NCBI GenBank assembly: GCA_019419955.1
Contig: JAHZIB010000005.1
Location: 17,267-81,266, forward strand
Length of the DNA: 64,000 nucleotides
Source: Clostridiales bacterium
GTDB taxonomy: Bacteria > Bacillota > Clostridia > TANB77 > CAG-508
Direction: 5' to 3'
This document shows, in pieces, positions 48,446 through 55,385 of this stretch. Numbering within the stretch: position 1 is the first letter of the stretch; each line of letters opens with the position of its first letter. The notes beneath the pieces are model-generated. The model saw nothing but the letters and a program-made list of their open reading frames with translations, was not told the origin of the DNA and ran no database searches. The translations under genes were made by a program, and so were the position numbers.

Positions 48446-48745
48446 TTAATTTTCTCCTTCGGTTTTCATAACAATCGCCCCAACTGGACAAACCTTACTG
48501 CAAACTCCACATCCTTTACAATAGTCATAATCGAAGTCTGTTCTTTTTTGGTCTTTTCCTACTGGAATTGCATCTTCTGGGCACACTGGAAAACATAGTC
48601 CACACTGAATACATTTTTCTGGAATATATATTGGTTTAACACTTCTCCAATCTCCTGTTTTGAAATCTTTTGAATTACCAGCCTCATAAATATTTCCACC
48701 TATTGTCATTTCGCATGCTGGAGTATTCTTATCTATCTTTGACAT
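48446..48745 (-). CDS. porD: 2-oxoacid:ferredoxin oxidoreductase, delta subunit
   Basis: About 99 aa. Two 4Fe-4S motifs: CIQCGLCFPVCPEDAIP and CKGCGVCSKVCPVGAIV. It passes electrons from the oxidoreductase core to free ferredoxin. The start is the ATG of MSKIDKN behind AAGGAG. Second in the por operon. Confidence 0.95.
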   Translation of the reverse strand: MSKIDKNTPACEMTIGGNIYEAGNSKDFKTGDWRSVKPIYIPEKCIQCGLCFPVCPEDAIPVGKDQKRTDFDYDYCKGCGVCSKVCPVGAIVMKTEGEN

Positions 48746-48859
48746 CTTATCTCTCCTTTCTATCATTAATTTACATTAAATATAATCTAAGTAATCATTA
48801 CCTCTAACAATATCAAGTAACATTATATTTGAGCCAGACTGCATCAGATTCATATTTAT

Positions 48860-49441
48860 TTAGCAAACTTGCTTAATCTCCTCTAACGCCATTTTTAATG
48901 CCTTCATATTACCTTCAATTACTTCTGGTTTTTTAGCAAATTTATGTTTAAACGAACCTTCCATATCTTTTATAAAGTCATCCTCATTCATAATACTACT
49001 TACCTTAACAATTGCAGCAAGCATTGGCGTGTTAGGAAAATATCTTCCTAATGTCTCCATAGATACTTTCCTTGCATCTATTGTATATACTCTTCCCTTA
49101 TATCCATTTAGCATTTTTTCCAATTCTTCCTTTTCTTTTGTTGTATTTATTACAATCGCACCTGTTTCCTTTAAACCTGCTGTAACATCTACACTTTCTA
49201 GTAAAGTATCATCTACAACTACAACAAAATCCGGCTCATAAATATTGCTATGAATTCTAATTGGCTCACTACTAATTCTGTTGTATGCTGTTATAGGTGC
49301 TCCCATTCTTTCTGGACCATACTCAGGAAACCCTTGAATATACTTACCAGTATTAAACGCCGCATCCGCTAAAAGTAGTGATGCTGTTTTGGCACCCTGT
49401 CCTCCTCTACCATGCCATCTAATTTCTATCATGTCACTCAT
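48860..49441 (-). CDS. porG: 2-oxoacid:ferredoxin oxidoreductase, gamma subunit
   Basis: 193 aa. MIEIRWHGRGGQGAKTASLLLADAAF and QGFPEYGPERMGAP are gamma-subunit signatures. The start is the ATG of MSDMIEIRW behind AGGAGG; an upstream ATG seven codons earlier overlaps the ribosome site. First gene of the operon, with a clear promoter 33-61 bases upstream of this start. Confidence 0.95.
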   Translation of the reverse strand: MSDMIEIRWHGRGGQGAKTASLLLADAAFNTGKYIQGFPEYGPERMGAPITAYNRISSEPIRIHSNIYEPDFVVVVDDTLLESVDVTAGLKETGAIVINTTKEKEELEKMLNGYKGRVYTIDARKVSMETLGRYFPNTPMLAAIVKVSSIMNEDDFIKDMEGSFKHKFAKKPEVIEGNMKALKMALEEIKQVC

Positions 49442-49473
49442 TTGGCAAAACCTCCTTTTCATTTAATATGTAC

Positions 49474-49502
49474 AGTATATAACTTTCAGCAACAATAGTC
49501 AA
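49474..49502 (-). promoter_or_regulatory. Predicted promoter of porGDAB
   Basis: TTGACT, 17 bases, TATACT on the minus strand, about 35 bases upstream of porG. The inverted segment begins about 150 bases further upstream. Confidence 0.75.
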
Positions 49503-49610
49503 TAAAAATGACCCCTGATTTCAAAAATCAAGAATTTTAATTTTCTTTGAGTTATAACGGCTCACAATTGCTTCTCTTCCTCCACTAAAAGCCAACTTAC
49601 AATATTTCTA

Positions 49611-50369
49611 TTGCAAATGGCAATTTTCTTAAATCGTCGTCACCAGATAGGGAGAGCTATAGTACCAGTTAGAGAAAAAATGATAAAATTGCAAAGAAAG
49701 CTAGCAGAGGGAAAAAATGTTATAGTGGAAGGACGAGATATTGGTACTGTAGTGTTTCCACATGCCGATTTAAAGATATATTTAGATGCTGATGAAGAAA
49801 TAAGAGCAAAAAGAAGATATGAAGAAAGCATTAAAAGTGGAATAGATATAACTTATGATGAAGTTTTAAAACATATACGATGGAGAGATATGAATGATAA
49901 ATCTAAGAAAGTAGGAGCTTTAAAAAAAGCAGATGATGCTATAGTTATAGATACTTCAGATATGACTATAGAGGAAGCTGTACAAACTGTAAAAAAAGAA
50001 ATAAAAAGAAGAATGTCAATGAAAGAAAAAAAAGATGTTACAATTGAAACAATGCAAGGATTGGTTTCTGAAATGGTAAAGAGATATAAATTAGAAACAA
50101 CACCAGAATTAAGATACATTGACTTAACAACAGAAGTTGGAGAATTGGGGAAAGAATTGTTAAAAGGTTCTAATTATGGCAAAAAAACATTGGAAAAAAC
50201 GGACAAGTTAGAATCAGAAATGGGCGATACTTTATTTTCTTTAACATGTATTGCAAATTCATTGAATATAGATTTGCAAACAGTATTAGTAAATGCAATG
50301 AAAAAATATCAAAAAAGATTTAATGAAAAAGGAAGTATCGGTTCAGAAGAAATTGAAATAGAGAAATAA
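49611..50369 (+). CDS. Cytidylate kinase, C-terminal half, fused to a MazG-like domain; inverted
   Basis: From about 49656 the frame reads AIVPVREKMIKLQRKLAEGK, VIVEGRDIGTVVFPHADLKI and IRWRDMNDKSKKVGALKKADDA, which is the second half of CMP kinase. From about residue 145 it continues in frame into a nucleotide pyrophosphohydrolase-like MazG domain (TTEVGELGKELLKGS, ESEMGDTLFSLTCIA). The first 15 codons are not cmk sequence. The first half of cmk is on the other strand at 50892-51203. Inverting 49655-50897 would rejoin them. Whether this half is translated is unknown: the nominal start is a TTG with no good ribosome site. The MazG fusion is unusual. Confidence 0.8.
   Translation: MQMAIFLNRRHQIGRAIVPVREKMIKLQRKLAEGKNVIVEGRDIGTVVFPHADLKIYLDADEEIRAKRRYEESIKSGIDITYDEVLKHIRWRDMNDKSKKVGALKKADDAIVIDTSDMTIEEAVQTVKKEIKRRMSMKEKKDVTIETMQGLVSEMVKRYKLETTPELRYIDLTTEVGELGKELLKGSNYGKKTLEKTDKLESEMGDTLFSLTCIANSLNIDLQTVLVNAMKKYQKRFNEKGSIGSEEIEIEK
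49631..49662. repeat. Inversion-end repeat, left copy
   Basis: AAATCGTCGTCACCAGATA, then GGGAGAGCTATAG. It matches 50868-50899 in the same orientation with a few differences. It ends in the 7-base core GCTATAG, where the C-terminal cmk half begins. Confidence 0.8.
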
Positions 50370-50371
50370 AT

Positions 50372-50414
50372 AAAATGAACAACAGAATAAAATTTCAAAT
50401 CTGTTGTTCATTTT
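50372..50414 (+). terminator. Terminator downstream of the cmk C-terminal/MazG gene
   Basis: A perfect 15-bp stem (AAAATGAACAACAGA and its inverse) with a 13-base loop, then TTCTC. It lies between convergent genes. Confidence 0.75.
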
Positions 50415-50453
50415 CTCAATTATAATATAGATTGAGAAAAGCGATGATACAAA

Positions 50454-50744
50454 TTAATAAAGTAAACGGTTAGACTCGCATAGCTTATCAATTAATTCAC
50501 ATGCTTTAGAATTTAGATATAAATGCTCTTTTTCGTCCATACCATTAACTTTTGACAAAAGAGTGCAAAGTATTTCATTCCTATATTTATAATAACTGGA
50601 AATGAAATCTCCCATAGAGATATCTATACTTTTACCTAAGTCAAGGTTGGAAGCATAGAAAATATTATTTTCTGCATGTACTGTGATACCAGTCTTGATT
50701 GAAGATAAATCTTCTACAACATTCCAATTTCCTGCAAAAGTCAT
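50454..50744 (-). CDS. Small protein of unknown function inside the inverted segment
   Basis: 96 aa from the ATG of MTFAGNWN behind AAAGGATG. FAGNWNVVEDLSSIKTG, then a helical C-terminal part (LCTLLSKVNGMDEKEHLYLN). No membrane helix or known motif. I do not recognise the family. It would flip strand if the surrounding inversion were reversed, and would then point away from porG. Confidence 0.6.
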   Translation of the reverse strand: MTFAGNWNVVEDLSSIKTGITVHAENNIFYASNLDLGKSIDISMGDFISSYYKYRNEILCTLLSKVNGMDEKEHLYLNSKACELIDKLCESNRLLY

Positions 50745-50867
50745 AAGTATCATCCTTTCTAAAATACAATAATAGTTTGAAATTGCATAGAATAATTATA
50801 AAATAAATATAATAAAAAGTCAAACAAATTATTTTAATAAATATAATTGTAAAACTTCGAAAAAACT

Positions 50868-50899
50868 AAATTGTCGTCACCAGATATGGGTAGCTATAG
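50868..50899. repeat. Inversion-end repeat, right copy
   Basis: AAATTGTCGTCACCAGATATGG, shortened here: AAATTGTCGTCACC, then AGATATGGG and TAGCTATAG. Same orientation as the copy at 49631. The N-terminal cmk half stops being homologous at the GCTATAG core. Confidence 0.8.
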
Positions 50900-51203
50900 C
50901 AGACATTGGAGATACTGTTTCTGTTACAGGAGTCTCGCGAATTGCTTTGGTAACATCTTCACCATTTAGATATATGATATCCTTTTCTCCCTCATTTTCA
51001 ATCTTTATATCCATATTATCCAACAACTTAACAATTTCCTCTTCGTCATTGACAGTTAATCCGTGTCTTAATGCTTCTAAGGCAACACATCTATATGTTG
51101 CACCTGTATCTAAATTTACCAATCCTAGTTCTTTTTTTATTCTTTTAGTAATTGTACCTTTTCCGCTACCTGCTGGTCCATCTACTGCTACTATAAAGCT
51201 CAT
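50877..51203 (-). pseudogene. cmk: Cytidylate kinase, N-terminal half only
   Basis: 108 aa. The CMP-kinase start is intact: VAVDGPAGSGKGTITKRI (P-loop), NLDTGATYRCVALEAL and RETPVTETVSPMSAIA. Homology ends at SAIA; six codons of unrelated sequence and a stop follow. Family members continue with xVPVREKM..LQR, which is found on the opposite strand at 49656. The LID and C-terminal substrate regions are therefore missing and the product would be inactive. CMP kinase recycles CMP/dCMP for RNA and DNA synthesis. An intact second copy may exist elsewhere. Confidence 0.85.
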
Positions 51204-51328
51204 GTTAATACCTCCATATTAAATTTTATTTATATAAAATAAATTATTTCATTATTTTTCTAAATCTTAAGCTAAAATACGGAATTTAGACAAATGTTTT
51301 AAAATATTATTATATACTAGGCTTTGCT

Positions 51329-51886
51329 CTATATTACCGTCAATATAATATCAGCATATTCTTTCAATGGTTTTACAATTTTATCATGCATTGGTTTCAT
51401 ATCTCTTTTATATTGTTCAATCACACCCTTTTGAATTATATCACTTTTTTTTAGCTGCATCAAGTATTCATGTACAAGTTCTATATCAAAAGCATTAGGA
51501 CATTCAAAATTAATTTGTTTTCTTTCCTCTAATCTCATTTCTCTATATAGCTTATAATATGGATTTTGAAATATTGTATTCACTTTGGTAGGATTTTGTA
51601 ATACTATAAAAGTATTATCTAATTTTATATTCAAATACAAACTTGTATTCTATTCTATAAATTTTACTTCAGATGTATATTCATCTGCCCATTGTTTAAA
51701 CTTATCACCGTTTTTTATTTCATTAAAACTATTTTTCCCAAAAAACGTTATAGTTTTATCAGAATGTGGTCCTATTTCTGATTCTAATGTTTCTATATTA
51801 CGTCTATGCTTACTGACTATTACTACGGTTATTATTAGTGGCATAAACGTAATACAGCTCTCATACACACCAAGTATGACGATCAA
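51329..51886 (-). pseudogene. Unknown membrane protein interrupted by an in-frame TAG
   Basis: Two consecutive frames share one phase: 51650-51886 (a TM helix at residues 8-24, then a charged region) and 51329-51640, with a single amber codon at 51650-51652 between them. The sequence across it (SEVKFIE, stop, NTSLYLNIKLDN) reads as one protein of about 185 aa. Elsewhere TAG ends genes such as walR and dnaB, so recoding is not expected. No known family. The second part has no ribosome site. Confidence 0.6.
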
Positions 51887-51990
51887 TATTATATATATCT
51901 TATTTATAATATCATTTGATTAATATTAAAAGAATGCATAGATTCCCTAAATTATTAGAGACACACATGCATTCTTTTTCTAGTATTATG

Positions 51991-52611
51991 TTATAAAACA
52001 ACTCTCAATCCATTATAAAATCTACTACCTTCTAAATAACTTAAACATTTCCTTCCCAAAGGAGAATAATGTCCATCTAACATGCAACAGCCACCCCGCA
52101 ATATTTTTGATTTATTATCACCAGTACAAGTCCAAGTCCATAAATTCCCTGCTAGGTTATCGATGTTATTAATCATCCATGCTTTGTTAAAACCCGTCTT
52201 CACCATTCTGTGAGGACCAGAATTTTTGTAATTTCCTCTATTAGATGAATCTACAAAGATTTCTTCTTCCGACATAGTCTTTGTTTCAATAAGCCATTTT
52301 ATTATTCTTTCAAACTGTTTATTGCTTATAATTCTTGAATTCATACTACTCGCAATTTTTTCAGCATCAAAAAAACTTATGTCAATAATAGGATGTTTAT
52401 TCGCCTTCGACACAAACTTGCCATCCATATCCATGGCAATTTCATACCGTGAAATGAAGAAACCTTCACATGCTCCATCTTCTATAGTATCTCCTCCTGG
52501 AATCCAAACAAATTGATTGCCGTTAAAATCCTCAATTGTAAATCCTGTGTTTTCAGTTCCTAAAACATACTTAAACCCTTCAGGAATAATAATACCACTA
52601 GCGTTCATCAT
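51991..52611 (-). CDS. FGE/SUMF1-like (C-type lectin fold) protein
   Basis: 206 aa. It contains GNQFVWIPGGDTIEDGACEG, FFISRYEIAMD, LAGNLWTWTCTGDN, ILRGGCCMLDGH and the final FYNGLRVVL, the pattern of the formylglycine-generating enzyme fold. That fold occurs in FGE, in EgtB-type enzymes and in many non-catalytic recognition proteins. An RGG motif is encoded with CGG, a codon otherwise absent from core genes here. It starts 20 bases after the radical SAM gene and is surely co-transcribed. It has no signal peptide. The catalytic role is uncertain. Confidence 0.75.
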   Translation of the reverse strand: MMNASGIIIPEGFKYVLGTENTGFTIEDFNGNQFVWIPGGDTIEDGACEGFFISRYEIAMDMDGKFVSKANKHPIIDISFFDAEKIASSMNSRIISNKQFERIIKWLIETKTMSEEEIFVDSSNRGNYKNSGPHRMVKTGFNKAWMINNIDNLAGNLWTWTCTGDNKSKILRGGCCMLDGHYSPLGRKCLSYLEGSRFYNGLRVVL

Positions 52612-52630
52612 AATTCATCTACCTCTTATC

Positions 52631-53677
52631 TCAGAGTTTTTCACTATTAAATGTTGTATACCACAGTGTCCTGCATACCTCCCATGTAGTAGGTCTAAAA
52701 TCAGAATTTGCAAATATTTCCTCTATAATTTTTCTTGCTTTCAAGTAGTACTCAATATGATTTGCTTCACTATTTCTCAAACCATTTTGATAAGCATGCT
52801 CTTGAAAAATATTAAAAATCGGAAAACTATTAACATATTGCCGAAAATCCTTCACGCCTTTTTCTAAATTACGAAGACTATCTAACCCTACAATATATGT
52901 AAAGTTAGTTCTATATCCGTAACTTGTAGATGTTTCCATAATTTCTTTAATTTGCTCTAATGTAAACCTACTCTTACTGCTTCGCAAAAATTTTTCTCTA
53001 TTATTAAAGCATTCAATGCTAAGACTATACGCAAAGTGACGAATTTTAGATAGCTCCTTTATAGCATTTTTTGTTTGAATTTGTGAGCCCAAATAGAAAA
53101 TTTCTCCGTTAAAGTTCATATCACTTACTTTTTCATCTAATTCTAATAAAAAATTAACAAGTGCACTTTCACTTTGAAAGCAACCACTAACAACAGCTAT
53201 TTGATAAAGTTCACTTAAATCCTCCTTTGAATATTCTTGTAACCAATCCTTAAAAAACATTTCAAGGTTGTTGGGAATAGTTAAATCTATAATACTTCTA
53301 GACTTTTGATGACTTGTATAGCAAAATTTACATCCTTCACAATTTAATCTTGTTTTAGGATTAATGTTTAAAACTGTATTGTTTTTACGCATATAGTACG
53401 GATCACAGAAATCTATTTCAAAATCGTATACCATTGCTATAAGTCTATCCTTATAATACAGTTTTCCCTCTGTGATTTGATAATCTGAATCCTTCCTTAG
53501 TTGTAATGCACAGAAATATTTCTCCTTTTCATTTAAAAATTTTAAGTTAAACCGTACTCTATCTGCGCCAATTTCTGAATTAATTCCACAGATATTTAAA
53601 TCCATAAGAATAATATCAGTTTGAGCAATATTGTACTTTTCAGATAATAACTGTAACTCATGAAGTCCTTTCAACAT
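52631..53677 (-). CDS. Radical SAM protein with an atypical CxxCxxC motif
   Basis: 348 aa from the ATG of MLKGLHEL behind AAAAGGAGG. The cluster-binding motif reads NCEGCKFCYT, a CX2CX2C spacing instead of the canonical CX3CX2C, near residue 116. It is followed by VVSGCFQSE, YSLSIECFNNREKFL and YIVGLDSL, typical of the TIM-barrel strands. No SPASM-type Cys cluster at the end. Directly followed by an FGE-like gene, suggesting a modification enzyme and partner. Two in-frame CGG codons (at 52841 and 53552) set it apart from core genes and suggest transfer. Confidence 0.75.
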   Translation of the reverse strand: MLKGLHELQLLSEKYNIAQTDIILMDLNICGINSEIGADRVRFNLKFLNEKEKYFCALQLRKDSDYQITEGKLYYKDRLIAMVYDFEIDFCDPYYMRKNNTVLNINPKTRLNCEGCKFCYTSHQKSRSIIDLTIPNNLEMFFKDWLQEYSKEDLSELYQIAVVSGCFQSESALVNFLLELDEKVSDMNFNGEIFYLGSQIQTKNAIKELSKIRHFAYSLSIECFNNREKFLRSSKSRFTLEQIKEIMETSTSYGYRTNFTYIVGLDSLRNLEKGVKDFRQYVNSFPIFNIFQEHAYQNGLRNSEANHIEYYLKARKIIEEIFANSDFRPTTWEVCRTLWYTTFNSEKL

Positions 53678-53753
53678 AATACATTGCCTCCTTTTATTAA
53701 AAAGAAACTTTTCTAATTTCACTGTTAATATTGATTATAACAAATATTTTGTT

Positions 53754-54626
53754 TTATGTCAATTCTATAATTTTTTTTGCACTTTCTATATTTCCCACAA
53801 TACATAACTTCCCATTACTGTGACAATACAGCATCCCTTTAATACCATACTTTTTATAAAACTCCTTTTCATTCATGCTATGCCATAATTTTGGAAATTT
53901 TTTTCTATCTAAAACTGTTCTTATTTCTATTCCATTTCTTTTAGATGGATATATAACAAATTGTATCTTTTCTTCTGTGTCTTTTTCTAATATAAAATCA
54001 TGATAAGGTATATACTTTTCAAGTACAATAAAATTGTCATTGATTAAATCATATTTATTTTCCAAAAATTTTTTTGCCTTTATTATAGAAAATATACTTT
54101 TAATTTCATTCTTTAAAATATTGTTTGCAAAATTAACTGCTTTCAAGAAATTATCATCTGATTTGTCATTTGAATCCCATGTTGAATTATAATTTTCTAT
54201 TATGTTAGAAATTAAGTAATAATTTTGAAACTCTGGTTCTATTTGCGAATTATCTATCTTATCAATTGTTTTTACTAAAAAATTATCAAATTTCTTCCAT
54301 GCAAAATCGATATCATCACAATTATTCTTTCTCAAAAAACTTTTTCCATATTCTTTCCATAATAAGCCAAATGATGAATATATTGTACCATCTTGTCTTC
54401 TCAATGCATTTACTTGATGGTGGTCAAATTTTCCATATCCTATATCATAAACAATTTTTTCACTATTTTTTTCTATGTCCTCAATGTTGTATACTCTTTT
54501 TAATCTAACATCTCCGAAGTAATTTGCTAAAAAGGCTGTGGAAAATACATCGTCTATATGGAATTTTCCACTATGTGTTATAAAATTAGCTTTATCTATA
54601 TCTTTTACAATTTTTAATCCTTTCAT
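53754..54626 (-). CDS. MYG1 family metal-dependent protein
   Basis: 290 aa. NFITHSGKFHIDDVFSTAFL and KIVYDIGYGKFDHHQ are the MYG1 (UPF0160) signatures, resembling DHH-type phosphoesterases. Eukaryotic relatives are 3'-5' exonucleases, but the bacterial role is unclear. The ATG follows GAGGAG. It lies just upstream of the radical SAM gene, with 75 bases between, so it may share the transcript. Confidence 0.85.
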   Translation of the reverse strand: MKGLKIVKDIDKANFITHSGKFHIDDVFSTAFLANYFGDVRLKRVYNIEDIEKNSEKIVYDIGYGKFDHHQVNALRRQDGTIYSSFGLLWKEYGKSFLRKNNCDDIDFAWKKFDNFLVKTIDKIDNSQIEPEFQNYYLISNIIENYNSTWDSNDKSDDNFLKAVNFANNILKNEIKSIFSIIKAKKFLENKYDLINDNFIVLEKYIPYHDFILEKDTEEKIQFVIYPSKRNGIEIRTVLDRKKFPKLWHSMNEKEFYKKYGIKGMLYCHSNGKLCIVGNIESAKKIIELT

Positions 54627-54697
54627 ATACTCTCCTCTATTGGTAAATTATATAATACCATAAACTTATTTTATTTTTTCACTTCAACCATTACAGG

Positions 54698-55270
54698 TTA
54701 TCTTGTTTTTTTCTTTTTTTGTACTGAAAAACCAAATCTGCCAATCTTTCTACCTAATGAATAATAATGTCCATTCGAATAAGCAATAAGTCCACATTTC
54801 GAAATATCAAATGCTCCTTTTTCATCAATATATTTATCGTCAGCATCAATTGAAAGCACCTCTGCAATAAACATATGATGACTTCCAAGCTCTCTTATTT
54901 CCTTTACTTTACACTCAATTGCAGCTGGGCTTTCTTTTATTATAGGGCATTTAACAAATTGGGCTTTTTCTTTTGTGAGATGCATTTCCTTAAATTTATC
55001 TACTTTTGAACCTGTTTTCACTCCACACCAGTCTGTAGCAAATGCTAGTTTCTCATTCGTTAAATTTATTACAAATTCTCCTTGTTTTTTTATTAATTTA
55101 TAAGAATACCTCTCTGGTCTTACTGATATGTAACACATAGCGGGATTTGTATTTATAATTCCAGTCCACGCTACAGTCATAATATTGGATGTTTCCATCG
55201 TTCCACTTGTTATCATTACTGCTGGTAATGGATAAATAAATGTACCAGCTTTCCAAATCTTTCTACTCAT
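54698..55270 (-). CDS. Flavin reductase-like (FMN-binding split barrel) protein
   Basis: About 190 aa. KAGTFIYPLPAVMITSG, MTVAWTGIINTNPAMCYISVRPERYSYKLI and GEFVINLTNE belong to the flavin-reductase-like split-barrel family that binds FMN. The substrate is unknown. The likely start is the ATG of MSRKIWKAG; a GTG six codons earlier overlaps the GGGAG site. It lies between MYG1 and rpoC, with a terminator between it and rpoC. Confidence 0.85.
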   Translation of the reverse strand: MSRKIWKAGTFIYPLPAVMITSGTMETSNIMTVAWTGIINTNPAMCYISVRPERYSYKLIKKQGEFVINLTNEKLAFATDWCGVKTGSKVDKFKEMHLTKEKAQFVKCPIIKESPAAIECKVKEIRELGSHHMFIAEVLSIDADDKYIDEKGAFDISKCGLIAYSNGHYYSLGRKIGRFGFSVQKKKKTR

Positions 55271-55324
55271 TTTTTCTTTATATTTCACTCCCTATTTTTA
55301 CATTTGATTTTTCCTATATAATAA

Positions 55325-55361
55325 GCAAAAAGTCATGAGACACATTATCCCATGACCTTTT
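55325..55361 (-). terminator. Terminator of rpoC
   Basis: Minus-strand stem AAAAGGTCATG / CATGACTTTTT with a T tract. Confidence 0.75.
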
Positions 55362-55385
55362 AGTGCAGAATTCTTTTTAGCAGTT

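Noticed and set aside
52094..52100. Possible +1 shift at TTG CGG GGT in the FGE-like gene
   Set aside because: The zero frame keeps the conserved RGG and final GLRVVL motifs; the shifted frame soon meets a stop.
52838..52846. Possible +1 shift at TTT CGG CAA in the radical SAM gene
   Set aside because: The shifted frame stops after about 20 codons, whereas the zero frame continues for 60 more plausible residues.
54511..54520. CGG triplet in the MYG1 gene thought to be in frame
   Set aside because: Recounting shows the codons are TTC GGA, so the triplet spans two codons.
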